Notes: generated by a model from the letters alone, not told the origin. 49,153 bases of DNA from VMGX01 sp038065915 (GCA_038065915.1 JBBTPZ010000025.1:1-49153), one strand, 5' to 3'; numbered from the stretch's first letter, positions 15,324 through 23,817 are shown. Numbers and translations are program-made.

Positions 15324-17147
15324 ATGAGTATTCTAGACATCTTCAAAAAAAATAAAGGCATGGGTGATGTAAAAATCACGCCCATATTACCAAAGCAAAT
15401 ATATGATGCAAGTGTTTTGGAAATGCAGGATATAATTTCTCCGTCTGCGTTAAAAATAACATCCAAAGAAATATATCTCGGGGACCGTTTGGCTCGTACA
15501 TTTTTCGTAATATCTTATCCAAGATTTCTTTCGGATAATTGGTTTTCTACAATTGTTAATTTAGACAGAATGTTTGATGTATCAATTTTTATACATCCAA
15601 TAGACACCTCAAAGGTGTTGAAACAATTCCAAAAAAGGGTTGCCGAAGTAGAAAGCCAAATAAACATAAGGAGCGACAAGGGGTTGGTTAGAGACCCGCG
15701 GCTTGATACCGCTTATCAAGACCTGGAAACATTGCGGGATAGTTTGTTGCAGGCAAGGGAAAAACTTTTTGATGTGGCTCTATATATAACCGTATATGGA
15801 AAAACTCCCGATGAATTAGACAAAATTGAATCGGAAATAAAATCAACTTTGGAATCAAGATTAATATATCTAAAACCATCATTGTTCCAACAAAAAGAAG
15901 GATTCATTAGCACGCTACCAATATCTAGTGATTTGTTGGAGGTTCGTTCAAAACTAAACTCATCTCCTCTTTCAACAATGTTTCCATTTGTTTCATTTGA
16001 CCTAACTTCTGACAGAGGAATTTTATATGGTGTAAATAGACATAATTCCAGCTTGGTTTTGTTTGATAGATTTTCTATGGAAAACTATAATTCTGTTATA
16101 TTTGCAAAAGCTGGGGCGGGAAAATCATACGCAACAAAACTTGAAATCTTGAGGTCATTAATGTTTGATGCCGATGTAATCGTCATAGACCCAGAGAGAG
16201 AATACGAATATCTTGCCGAGGCAACGAATGGAAGATATTTTAATATTTCACTAACATCAGAACATAATATAAATCCATTTGACTTACCGACACCACGAGA
16301 AGACGAATCTCCCGCAGATGTATTGAGGTCACAAATAGTAAATCTTGTTGGACTCTTCAGAATAATGTTGGGCGGATTGACACCAGAAGAGGACTCAATA
16401 ATTGATAAGGCAATAACAGAAACATACGCGTTAAAAGATATCACGCCTGATTCTAATTTCGCGGGCGCAAACCCACCAATTCTTTCTGATTTTGAATTGG
16501 TTCTCGCTGGCATAGAAGGGAGCGAATCGCTTTTGAATAGATTATCAAAATATACAAAAGGAACTTGGTCTGGTTTTATAAACAAACAAACAAATATAGA
16601 TATAAACAAAAAATTCGTCGTTTTTTCTGTAAGAGACATGGAAGATGAACTAAAACCAGTAGCAATGCACTTGGTTATGCATTATGTGTGGAACACAGTA
16701 AGAAGAGGTGGTTTAAAAAAGAGATTGTTGGTTATTGATGAGGCGTGGTGGATGATGCAATCAGAAGACACCGCTTCCTTTTTATTTAGTATGGCAAAAA
16801 GAGGAAGAAAATATTATTTAGGGCTCGCAACAATAACACAGGATGTCGGCGATTTCTTAAAATCACCATACGGTTTACCTATAATCACAAACTCATCAAT
16901 ACAGTTGTTGCTGAAACAATCGCCAACCGCAATTGACGCGCTACAAAAAACATTCAACCTAACCGACGAAGAAAAATATCTTTTGTTGGAATCGGATGTG
17001 GGAGAGGGAATATTTTTCGCCGGTCTAAAACATGTCGCGATAAAAGTGATTGCCTCCTACACGGAAGACCAAATAATAACATCCGACCCATCACAAATTT
17101 TGGCCATCAAAAAAGCAAAAGAGGAACTCGCCTCACAGGGGTCGTAA
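15324..17147 (+). CDS. virB4: VirB4/TraC-type secretion ATPase
   Basis: A 607-residue protein. Residues about 1-230 hold the remaining N-terminal docking part. The RecA-like/HerA-FtsK ATPase core follows with Walker A AKAGAGKSYATK near residue 261 and Walker B LLVIDEAWWMM near residue 468. SMAKRGRKYYLGLATITQD and a C-terminal Gln/Ser-rich sensor region (IITNSSIQLLLKQSP) complete it. VirB4 ATPases energise pilus assembly and substrate transfer in type IV secretion systems. It is the most confidently recognised gene of the locus. ATG 15324 lies at the edge of the repeat unit upstream. Confidence 0.95.
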   Translation: MSILDIFKKNKGMGDVKITPILPKQIYDASVLEMQDIISPSALKITSKEIYLGDRLARTFFVISYPRFLSDNWFSTIVNLDRMFDVSIFIHPIDTSKVLKQFQKRVAEVESQINIRSDKGLVRDPRLDTAYQDLETLRDSLLQAREKLFDVALYITVYGKTPDELDKIESEIKSTLESRLIYLKPSLFQQKEGFISTLPISSDLLEVRSKLNSSPLSTMFPFVSFDLTSDRGILYGVNRHNSSLVLFDRFSMENYNSVIFAKAGAGKSYATKLEILRSLMFDADVIVIDPEREYEYLAEATNGRYFNISLTSEHNINPFDLPTPREDESPADVLRSQIVNLVGLFRIMLGGLTPEEDSIIDKAITETYALKDITPDSNFAGANPPILSDFELVLAGIEGSESLLNRLSKYTKGTWSGFINKQTNIDINKKFVVFSVRDMEDELKPVAMHLVMHYVWNTVRRGGLKKRLLVIDEAWWMMQSEDTASFLFSMAKRGRKYYLGLATITQDVGDFLKSPYGLPIITNSSIQLLLKQSPTAIDALQKTFNLTDEEKYLLLESDVGEGIFFAGLKHVAIKVIASYTEDQIITSDPSQILAIKKAKEELASQGS

Positions 17148-17167
17148 TTTTATGTTAATATTTTATT

Positions 17168-18148
17168 ATGAATAAAGCGTCGGTTAAAAAATATCTATTT
17201 TGTTTTGCACTAATGTTTGCATTCTTTGGTTTGTTTTCCGTCGTAAGAGCCGAGTTTTCTTTGTTAGATATCAAAACAAATATAATTGTTAGCCCCCAAA
17301 ATCCGTCTTCAAATCAAAATATTTCTTTGACATTAAGTAGTCCGGTTGATTTGAACAATTCGGAGATTACTTGGAGTTTAGATAATAAAATAGTTTTGAA
17401 GGGGGTCGGGGAAAAGGTTCTTCGTTTTAAAACCGGTCCTATTGGAAGTAATAACAAAATAGGGGTTGTCATAAAAACACAGGACGGGAACATAATTTAT
17501 AAAGATAAAGAAATAAGACCAGCCGACGTTGATATGTTGTGGGAAGCATATACATATACCCCTCCTTTTTATAAAGGAAAGGCGCTGAATTCCACAAATT
17601 CAGTTATAAAAATTGTTGCTATTCCACATTTGATAAATTCTGACGGTGCAAGGATTTCGCCACAAAACTTAATTTATGAATGGAAGATAAGGGACGAACT
17701 CTATGAAGATTTGTCAGGGGTCGGGAAAAATACTTACGCGTTCCAAACAGATATTATCCCCACCAAAGAAACCATGGGAGTTGGCGTTAAATCGGTTGAC
17801 GGTTTGTCTTCTGCTTCTGGGCAAGTAACCTTAATAAGTTCCGAACCAAAGATTGTTGTCTACGAAAGTAATCCTCTTTTAGGAATTTTATTTAATACTG
17901 CATTTAAAAACACCATCTTGTCCGAAAATGAAACAATATTAAGCGCATATCCGTTTTTCTTTTCAACAAAAAATAGTTCGGGTGTTGATTATTCTTGGAG
18001 AGTGAACGAAAAAATTATTGATTCAAAAGACAATTCTGTTGTATTTTTAAAACCAGTCAATGGTGGATCTTCAAAGATTGGTGTTCAAATAAAGGGGGTA
18101 CAAAGTCCTTTTCAAAAAAGTGAGGAAGGATTTTATGTGAGTTTTTAA
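17168..18148 (+). CDS. Secreted protein of the type IV secretion-like locus, probable beta-sandwich domains
   Basis: A 326-residue protein with a signal peptide (basic start, hydrophobic 10-26, ending VVRA-EF). The mature part alternates hydrophobic and polar residues, as in Ig-like beta domains. Three similar stretches suggest repeats: NPSSNQNISLTLSSPVDLNN with ITWSLDNKIV; LIYEWKIRDELYED; and VDYSWRVNEKIIDS, each with a W near a bend. No enzyme motif is visible. It comes 20 bp after virB4 and is probably co-transcribed. A role in the outer part of the apparatus is inferred from position. Confidence 0.65.
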   Translation: MNKASVKKYLFCFALMFAFFGLFSVVRAEFSLLDIKTNIIVSPQNPSSNQNISLTLSSPVDLNNSEITWSLDNKIVLKGVGEKVLRFKTGPIGSNNKIGVVIKTQDGNIIYKDKEIRPADVDMLWEAYTYTPPFYKGKALNSTNSVIKIVAIPHLINSDGARISPQNLIYEWKIRDELYEDLSGVGKNTYAFQTDIIPTKETMGVGVKSVDGLSSASGQVTLISSEPKIVVYESNPLLGILFNTAFKNTILSENETILSAYPFFFSTKNSSGVDYSWRVNEKIIDSKDNSVVFLKPVNGGSSKIGVQIKGVQSPFQKSEEGFYVSF

Positions 18149-18166
18149 TCCCCCACTTTCTATAGT

Positions 18167-18373
18167 ATGTTTTATCTGTATATTTTAAGAAATAAAAATG
18201 GTAAATTTTATGTAGGGTCCACAAACAATTTAAAAAGACGTTTTAGTGAACATAATTCTGGGAAAGTTTTTTCTACAAAGAGGGGTGTTCCGTAGAAACT
18301 AATTTATTACGAAGCATTTTTTTCAGAATTATTTTTAAGCAAATCTGTTACAATAAAAACACGAATCTCGTAG
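18167..18373 (+). pseudogene. GIY-YIG endonuclease pseudogene
   Basis: The reading frame MFYLYILRNKNGKFYVGSTN, then NLKRRFSEHNSGKVFST, is a clear UvrC/YhbQ-type GIY-YIG domain. It is broken by TAG at 18293-18295, where relatives usually have TGG (Trp) in the context RxPWKLIYYE. After the stop, the frame continues with KLIYYEAFFSE and then loses similarity, ending at 18373 inside a GTAGTAG repeat block. Both a nonsense change and 3' loss are therefore present. It lies between two secretion genes and is probably a decayed mobile-type nuclease. Confidence 0.85.
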
Positions 18374-18458
18374 TAGAAAATGGTATAAGTATAAAATATT
18401 AAAAATGAGAAAAATAATACATCCTGGTAGTAGAGCAATGCTCGCTACGGGGCAAGCA
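18371..18458. repeat. GTAG-type palindromic block before the VirB2-like gene
   Basis: It contains GTAGTAGAAAATGG and then a hairpin GTAG-TA-GAGC-AAT-GCTC-G-CTAC followed by GGGGCAAG (about 18427-18455). The order and spacing of these parts match the block at 10526-10598 upstream of the VirB6-like gene. Confidence 0.65.
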
Positions 18459-18468
18459 AAATAATTTT

Positions 18469-19923
18469 ATGAAAAAAATAATGCCAATCATATCAACCAT
18501 TTTTGTATTTCTATTAAATTTTGATTTTGTATTGGCAGAATTTTCATATCAACCACTTTCACCGTTACCAGACACCACCGTATCAGGAAAGGTAACTGAC
18601 CTTGGAACATATATTACTGGCATATACAAAATAGCAATTGGTGTAGCAATTATTTTGGCTGTTCTTTCTTTCATAATAGCCGGACTTGAATGGATGACAG
18701 CAGAAGCTGTCGGAAAAAAAGAAGACGCCATAAAAAAAATAAACGCCGCACTTTTTGGTTTACTTCTTACTTTGGGTTCATGGTTATTTTTAAATACAAT
18801 AAATCCAGCGACAGTCAATTTTAATTTGAAGTTAGATGAGGTTAGTGTTATAGACAGCTCCGCCCCTATTATTGGTGGGTGGTATTGTCAACTTGAAACT
18901 GGTGGTCCTTATTATGGTCCTTATCAGACGGAGGAGTCGTGTGTTGCTAAAGCTGGGTGTACACCAATCTCGGTCCCAGGAACAAACAACCGTTACTGTC
19001 AAAAAGCTGGTCGAACACCTGGTGGAGTAACAGGAATAGGAATAACCGATACTGTGGAAATTCAAAAATTCTTTGACACGGGCATTACTAAAAATGGTAC
19101 ATTTATAAAATACGAAAAAGGGCCTGGTTTATATTTTCAATTTGAAACCAATAAAATGATGTCTAGTGGTCCCACATTAGATACGGTGGAACAAAAGGGT
19201 CCTTATAAAACAGCTGAGGAGTGTAACAACGCAAGGCAATCCGCCATGGGAAATGACCCACTAAAAAGAACATACGCGTGTTATCTTGTTGAGTGGGGAA
19301 GTAGCGATTATGTTTTAAATAAAATGCTGGTAGATGAAAAAACTAATGAAATAAGGTCCAAACTTTCTTCGATAAAAATAAACAATGCCGCGTGTACTTA
19401 TATAGGAGAGACAAATTGTACAAATGTTGGCGGATTATATTTTACTATAATTGATTCTATAAACACACTAAAGAAAAGTTGTGATTCTTGGATAACAAAA
19501 GAAAAACTAGGAACAAGTTGTGATATTGTTTTAACAGCTGGAACAGAATGGTGGTTGCATGGTGGTAATGAAAAAGAAATAAATAAGAATAACACTGAAC
19601 ATAGACCAACTTTCTGGGACACGCAAATGGGAAGGGATGTTGATATGTCGTCCGATGGCACAATAAAAACGACATTCACCCAATATATAATTAAGCACAC
19701 TGACAAAATTTGCAGTGGAGGAAATGACATAACAAAAGAAAAAACAATGGACCCTGGGAAGAAAAAAGAAAACTTGGCATATCTTGCAGACATTGGTCTT
19801 GGAAAAGAATTTAACCCCGGTGATTTTGTTAAGTTTTGTGTAAACTCTCCTTATGCTATGTTCAGATTTGAGTTAAAATCCAGCCCGCACTGGCATGTTA
19901 GATTCGGTGCTTGTGAATGTTAA
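18469..19923 (+). CDS. VirB2/TrbC-like membrane protein fused to a C-terminal M15-like domain
   Basis: A 484-residue protein. After a signal peptide (ends VLA-EF), residues about 45-110 form the two-helix TrbC/VirB2 pilin-like module (YKIAIGVAIILAVLSFIIAG with a short loop, then INAALFGLLLTLGSWLFLN). The rest is extracellular and Cys-rich. Its last 130 residues resemble a D,D-carboxypeptidase/peptidase M15-type fold: H378 and D392 in HRPTFWDTQMGRDVD, and H474/H476 in PHWHVRF near the C-terminus, give the expected H...D...HxH zinc set. If so, the protein couples a pilin-like anchor to cell-wall cutting. The TrbC-like part is well supported; the M15 call is moderate and needs a structure comparison. 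Confidence 0.7.
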   Translation: MKKIMPIISTIFVFLLNFDFVLAEFSYQPLSPLPDTTVSGKVTDLGTYITGIYKIAIGVAIILAVLSFIIAGLEWMTAEAVGKKEDAIKKINAALFGLLLTLGSWLFLNTINPATVNFNLKLDEVSVIDSSAPIIGGWYCQLETGGPYYGPYQTEESCVAKAGCTPISVPGTNNRYCQKAGRTPGGVTGIGITDTVEIQKFFDTGITKNGTFIKYEKGPGLYFQFETNKMMSSGPTLDTVEQKGPYKTAEECNNARQSAMGNDPLKRTYACYLVEWGSSDYVLNKMLVDEKTNEIRSKLSSIKINNAACTYIGETNCTNVGGLYFTIIDSINTLKKSCDSWITKEKLGTSCDIVLTAGTEWWLHGGNEKEINKNNTEHRPTFWDTQMGRDVDMSSDGTIKTTFTQYIIKHTDKICSGGNDITKEKTMDPGKKKENLAYLADIGLGKEFNPGDFVKFCVNSPYAMFRFELKSSPHWHVRFGACEC

Positions 19924-19935
19924 TTTTAAATAAAT

Positions 19936-21204
19936 ATGCCAAAAAAAAATGCAAAAATTATAATAATACTGATAGTGTCTGCACTTATACTGTTTGGCTT
20001 TATTTACTATTACTTTTTTCTAAGGAACATCACGCCTGAAATTATTCCCGGTATAGACGAAACAACCGGACTGTTTCCTTCGGGAGAGCAGGGCGCTCCG
20101 AGCGGTTCTGGGGGCACAACGGGAGAAATCAGTGGCACTGAAAATATTCCTGTTCCAAAGTATAGAAAAATTTCACAAAAACCAATGTCCGGTGCGGTGA
20201 TAACAACGACCAAAGATGACGAAAGGGGTTATTCCATAAGATATATGGACAAGGCAACAGGACACATATATGAGACATGGACAAAATCAATGGGACAAGA
20301 AAGGATTTCAAATACAACCATACCAAAAGTATATGAAACGCTCTGGAACAAGTCCGGTGATTCTTTCATAGTGAGATATCTTGATGAGGGAACGGAAAAC
20401 ATAATAAGTTTCTACGCTAAATTAATAAAAAAGGACGACGATACGGATATAAAAACGAATATTTATTCTCTTGACGGTTCGTTTTTACAAAAAAACATAA
20501 GTAATATATCCGTGTCCGATGGGGGAAAGAATCTGTTTTATGTTTTAAATAAAAAAGATAGCTCTTCTTTAATTAAATCCGATTTCGGAACAACTGGAAA
20601 TGTTGAACTCTTAAACTCACCGCTAAAAGAATGGTTGGTGGAGTGGTTTGGTAGTGGTTATCTTTTAAAAACAAAACCAACATATAAGACGGGCGGTTTT
20701 ATTTATCAATTAAACAATGGTGGTAATATGACCAAATTGCTCGGTAATATAAACGGATTAACAACACTCGGAAGAAATGATGGGACCGCTCTTTTGTATT
20801 CAGAAAGCACAGATAATTCGTTTAATTTATTTTCATTTAAAACTGCAGACAGAAAAATAATAAAAATTAACAAAAAAACACTACCAGAAAAATGTGTTTG
20901 GAGTAAAAAAAGTAAAACGATTATTTACTGCGTGGTACCAAATTTTATACCTTCCAGTCAGTATCCGGATGACTGGTATCAAGGAAGCGTTTCTTTTGAT
21001 GACACGGTATGGATTATTGATACAGAAATTAATTTAGGGAGCATTATTGTTGACCCAAATACATACTCCGAGCCGTCCGTTGATGGAATTAATCTAATAC
21101 TCAGCGAGGATGAAAATTATTTGATATTCACAAACAAAAAAGATTACTCCTTGTGGGGAATAGACCTGACGCCAGAACCGCCATACGAGACAACGGGAGA
21201 TTAA
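19936..21204 (+). CDS. Membrane-anchored protein with beta-propeller-like domain
   Basis: A 422-residue protein. One N-terminal transmembrane helix (about residues 6-28) is followed by a Gly/Ser/Thr-rich linker (about 35-70). An extracellular domain of repeated beta strands follows, with motifs such as YSIRYMDKATGHIYETW, GDSFIVRYLDEGTENI, GTALLYSESTDNSFNLFSF and ENYLIFTNKKDYSLWGIDL. These are typical of WD40/TolB-like propellers. It starts 12 bp after the VirB2-like gene and is the last gene of the operon. It may bind a partner at the surface or scaffold the apparatus; no catalytic motif was seen. Confidence 0.65.
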   Translation: MPKKNAKIIIILIVSALILFGFIYYYFFLRNITPEIIPGIDETTGLFPSGEQGAPSGSGGTTGEISGTENIPVPKYRKISQKPMSGAVITTTKDDERGYSIRYMDKATGHIYETWTKSMGQERISNTTIPKVYETLWNKSGDSFIVRYLDEGTENIISFYAKLIKKDDDTDIKTNIYSLDGSFLQKNISNISVSDGGKNLFYVLNKKDSSSLIKSDFGTTGNVELLNSPLKEWLVEWFGSGYLLKTKPTYKTGGFIYQLNNGGNMTKLLGNINGLTTLGRNDGTALLYSESTDNSFNLFSFKTADRKIIKINKKTLPEKCVWSKKSKTIIYCVVPNFIPSSQYPDDWYQGSVSFDDTVWIIDTEINLGSIIVDPNTYSEPSVDGINLILSEDENYLIFTNKKDYSLWGIDLTPEPPYETTGD

Positions 21205-21675
21205 AAAATTTCTAATTACTAATTTCCAATTTCCAATGAAATTTCAAATGTCAGATGATAACAAAAAGAAATATGATCTGGAAGAAAGAACTGCTAAGTT
21301 TGGTGAAGAAATAATTGATTTTGCTAAAAAAATACCAAAAACCCACATCACAATCTCACTGACCAGCCAAATGGTTAGGTCTGGTACAAGTATCGGTGCA
21401 AACTATTGTGAAGCGGATTGCGCCGAAACCAGAAAAGATTTTGAACACAAATTAGGGATATGCAAAAAAGAAGCAAAAGAAACTAGACATTGGTTAAGAA
21501 TGATAGCAAGAGCAAACCCAGAATTAAGAGATGTTTGTAAAATTTTATATCAGGAATCAAAAGAATTACAACTAATTTTTATTTCTATCATCAAAAAATC
21601 AAAAAACAATAAAGATTAATTTTGATTTTGCATTTCATTAGATATTAGAAATTGGGAATTGGGAATTTTATAAAA
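21205..21675. repeat. Inverted-repeat-bounded unit carrying a four-helix-bundle gene
   Basis: The left end (TTTCTAATTACTAATTTCCA, then ATTTCCAATGAAATTTC) and right end (GCATTTCATTAGATATTAGA, then AATTGGGAATTGGGAATTTT) are long imperfect inverted complements. The unit begins directly after the TAA of the propeller gene. Its left end supplies the possible ATG at 21236. Confidence 0.7.
21236..21619 (+). CDS. Four-helix-bundle protein (S23/IVP family), copy 2
   Basis: A 127-residue protein from ATG 21236, or 123 residues from ATG 21248. The later start is preferred because MKFQ is encoded by the flanking repeat (AATGAAATTTCAAATG). Motifs are KYDLEERTAKF, MVRSGTSIGANYCEADCAET, ICKKEAKETRHWLRMIARA and ILYQESKELQLIF. 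It is a clear paralogue of the gene at 13849, sharing the GANYCEA motif. It follows the secretion operon and precedes the convergent jag gene. Function of the stand-alone family is unknown. Confidence 0.88.
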   Translation: MKFQMSDDNKKKYDLEERTAKFGEEIIDFAKKIPKTHITISLTSQMVRSGTSIGANYCEADCAETRKDFEHKLGICKKEAKETRHWLRMIARANPELRDVCKILYQESKELQLIFISIIKKSKNNKD

Positions 21676-21685
21676 TACATCGGAC

Positions 21686-22147
21686 CTATCCGATGTATTT
21701 TATTATTACTTTTCTAAACTTTCCTTCACCGTCCGACTCTGTCCTAACAGCTGTGTCGTCTGCGAGAGTTGAATGTACAATCATTCTCTCGTAGGAACTC
21801 ATCGGTTCCAATTCTATATCTCTTTTAAATGTTTTGGCTCTACTTGCCATGGTTAAACAGATGTTTTTTATTTTTCGTATTTTTTTTGTGTGATAATCCT
21901 CAACATCTACATAAAATTTTTCCATCATTTCTTCCCCGTCCTTCTTTGCAACTATTTTTTTAATAATATGGCTAAAGGCGGAAAGGTTTTCCCCGTCTCT
22001 ACCAATCAATAGATTAGAATCTGCGCCTTTTATAACAAATTTTTTACAGTCAGCTACTTCACCATCCAAAACACACACCTCGGAAAAGGTTAGGGGTATT
22101 TTGTTTAATATTTCTTCTATTATTTTTTTTATTTCTTCGTGATTCAT
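21686..22147 (-). CDS. jag: Jag/KhpB RNA-binding protein (KH-R3H)
   Basis: 153 residues from ATG 22147; an upstream start at 22180 would add a hydrophobic MFFCFIVSIIN that is not part of the family. A KH domain carries the GRDG loop (DSNLLIGRDGENLSAFSHII). The R3H domain follows, with RAKTFKRDIELEPMSSYERM and IVHSTLADD. Jag (SpoIIIJ-associated, KhpB) binds RNA and affects cell-wall synthesis and division in Firmicutes. Its position directly downstream of yidC on the same strand is the conserved rpmH-rnpA-yidC-jag order. The N-terminal Jag domain is short or absent. Confidence 0.92.
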   Translation of the reverse strand: MNHEEIKKIIEEILNKIPLTFSEVCVLDGEVADCKKFVIKGADSNLLIGRDGENLSAFSHIIKKIVAKKDGEEMMEKFYVDVEDYHTKKIRKIKNICLTMASRAKTFKRDIELEPMSSYERMIVHSTLADDTAVRTESDGEGKFRKVIIKYIG

Positions 22148-22159
22148 GTTTATTATAGA

Positions 22160-22260
22160 AACAATAAAGCAAAAAAACAAAAAAACAAGTTCTCAATTTA
22201 ATTATTTTGTTGTTTTATTGTTTCTTTGTTTTCTTGTTTTTTTGATTCTTTAATTCTTTT
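22160..22260. repeat. Low-complexity CAATAAA/GTTTTATT inverted repeat at the yidC 3' end
   Basis: ACAATAAAGCAAAAAAACAA (22159 on) and TTGTTTTATTGTTTCTTTGT (22210 on) are rough inverted complements. The right half is translated as the YidC tail KKQENKETIKQQNN. Confidence 0.5.
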
Positions 22261-22977
22261 TCTCACATAAATTTCCTGAAAAATATGAAACAAGTTGCTT
22301 GTTGCCCAATATATGGCCACCGCCGCCGATAGTGTATATGAAATAAAGAAAACTATAAAAGGAAACACATATCTCATTTGCGTTGACATACTTTTCATCA
22401 TTTCATCTTTGAATGATTTCGTTGCCTTTATGTCTTTGTCGTCTTTTTTGTTTTTTGGCATCGAGACCATGGTGTGAAAAAATTGCGTTATACCGGCTAT
22501 AATTGCTATAACTAAACTTTTTTTTGTTACATCAACCAACCCAAGAAACATAACATTTATCGTTTCCGGTTTTGATATGAACGAATATAAAATATCTGTT
22601 TTAACCACAGGAAGTCCACCTTTAAGAAATATAAAATACAACGCTAAAATTATCGGTAATTGTAAAAACATAAGAAGAAAACCGGAAAATGGTTTTATAC
22701 CGCGTCCTTTGTATAAATTCATCAGCTCAACCGCCTGTGCCTGATTATTGTTTTTGTTTTTTTCTTTTATTTTTTTTATTTCAGGTTCTATTTCTTTCAT
22801 TTGAACCTGTGTTCTAACTGCTTTAAAAGAAAGAGGCAATAAAATGAGCTTGATTATTATCGTAAATATAATTATGGCTATTCCTATATCCGCCCAAGGA
22901 ATAACGTTCGTCATCAAAAAAATTAACCCGTTATATAGGGGCTCGTAGAAAAATGTGTTGAATGTTGAAGAAATCAT
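22198..22977 (-). CDS. yidC: YidC/Oxa1 membrane protein insertase
   Basis: A 259-residue short-form YidC without the large periplasmic domain of Gram-negative forms. The first hydrophobic helix ends in NVIPWADIGIAIIIFTIIIK. The hydrophilic groove carries the conserved Arg in SFKAVRTQVQMKEIEPEIKK. Next come a cytosolic hairpin (KNKNNNQAQAVELMNLYKGR) and the core helices (FLLMFLQLPIILALYFIFLK and FPFIVFFISYTLSAAVAIYW). It inserts membrane proteins with or without SecYEG. The tail after RKRIKES is low complexity and seems to come from a repeat. The gene lies between rnpA and jag, as is conserved. Confidence 0.95.
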   Translation of the reverse strand: MISSTFNTFFYEPLYNGLIFLMTNVIPWADIGIAIIIFTIIIKLILLPLSFKAVRTQVQMKEIEPEIKKIKEKNKNNNQAQAVELMNLYKGRGIKPFSGFLLMFLQLPIILALYFIFLKGGLPVVKTDILYSFISKPETINVMFLGLVDVTKKSLVIAIIAGITQFFHTMVSMPKNKKDDKDIKATKSFKDEMMKSMSTQMRYVFPFIVFFISYTLSAAVAIYWATSNLFHIFQEIYVRKRIKESKKQENKETIKQQNN

Positions 22978-23051
22978 CGAAATATTTTAACCTATCGTGA
23001 CTATAATTTCAATCTTTTTCATTTATAATGTTTATCCTGTTCGACGATTGA

Positions 23052-23393
23052 TTATTTGTTTCTTTGCTGAACAGAACTGGTTATAAATAAAATATCCTTT
23101 TTTAGTTCTTGAAATTTCGCTTCTATTGAACTTTTATTAAATATAAAAATCATTCCGAGACCGCTATTTATTTTATTCTTATTTAAATTTAAAACATACC
23201 TACCTCTTCTTTTTAGGAGGTTTCTTCTCACTGCGCTTTTTGAAACGGAGGAGGGAACAACAAAAGTAAATTTCTTTTGGTTTTTATCTATGGGAAAAAA
23301 CCTTAAAAGAAAATATTTTCCTTTCAAGGTTTTGCCTTTCTTAAATATTTCTTCAAAAAGTTTTTTGTCTACTCTGTTTTTTGAAGATGACAT
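23052..23393 (-). CDS. rnpA: Ribonuclease P protein component
   Basis: A 113-residue basic protein of normal size. The RNase P signature is seen in VRRNLLKRRGRYVLNLNKN (family RNxxKRxxRE-like). The KGKYFLLRFFPIDKN block forms part of the RNA-binding fold. It assists the RNase P ribozyme in maturing tRNA 5' ends. Located between rpmH and yidC on the minus strand, the standard arrangement. Confidence 0.93.
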   Translation of the reverse strand: MSSSKNRVDKKLFEEIFKKGKTLKGKYFLLRFFPIDKNQKKFTFVVPSSVSKSAVRRNLLKRRGRYVLNLNKNKINSGLGMIFIFNKSSIEAKFQELKKDILFITSSVQQRNK

Positions 23394-23401
23394 ATAAATA
23401 G

Positions 23402-23500
23402 ATTTTTAATTTCAAATTATCAATTCCTAATTTCTAATGAAATTTCAAATTAAAAAAATTAAGTGTTGGAAATTGGAAATTGGGTTTTGGAAATTTCAAA
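23402..23500. repeat. Empty inverted-repeat unit between rpmH and rnpA
   Basis: The left side CAATTCCTAATTTCTAATGA with AATTTC and the right side GTTGGAAATTGGAAATTGGG are the same end sequences that bound the four-helix-bundle gene at 21236. Here only about 25 bp separates them and no gene is present. Confidence 0.6.
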
Positions 23501-23525
23501 TATTATCAGTTCTAAACTGATAATA
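23501..23525. terminator. Palindrome overlapping the rpmH stop codon
   Basis: A perfect 11-bp stem with a 3-nt loop (TATTATCAGTT-CTA-AACTGATAATA). The loop is the TAG stop of rpmH on the minus strand. No clear T-tract follows, so it may be a processing or stability hairpin. Confidence 0.55.
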
Positions 23526-23646
23526 CCGCTCTTCCTTTTCTTCTTCGTCTCTTTAAAACAATTTTTCCATTTTTAGTATTACTTCTTTTTAAAAACCCGT
23601 GGGTCTTTTTTCTTTTGATTTTTTTTGGTTTATAGGTTACAGACAT
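23512..23646 (-). CDS. rpmH: 50S ribosomal protein L34
   Basis: A 44-residue, very basic protein read directly from the minus strand: MSVTYKPKKIKRKKTHGFLK, RSNTKNGKIVLKRRRRKGRA and VLSV. The KxKRKKTHGFLKR and RRRRKGRAVLSV blocks are the L34 signature. It is a component of the large ribosomal subunit. It lies divergent from dnaA with the origin-like region between them, which is the classic bacterial arrangement. Confidence 0.96.
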   Translation of the reverse strand: MSVTYKPKKIKRKKTHGFLKRSNTKNGKIVLKRRRRKGRAVLSV

Positions 23647-23817
23647 ACTATTTTTTGAATAAAACAAAGCTTTTAATATGATTTCCACTTATCAACACGA
23701 TGTCCACACATTATTAACATAAATTGGTCTATTAAACAAGTTCTTTGTGTTTGTGTCTGATATATAATATATCAGAAGCGCTTTTATTAATAGTTTTTAA
23801 ATGTATTAAAAAGAATA
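23647..23817. other. rpmH-dnaA intergenic region with DnaA-box-like sites (candidate oriC part)
   Basis: Between the divergent rpmH and dnaA genes lie TTATCAACA (23689-23697), TGTCCACA (23701-23708) and TTATTAACA (23711-23719). All are one or two changes from the DnaA box TTATCCACA or its complement. Promoters for both genes must also lie here. Confidence 0.55.
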
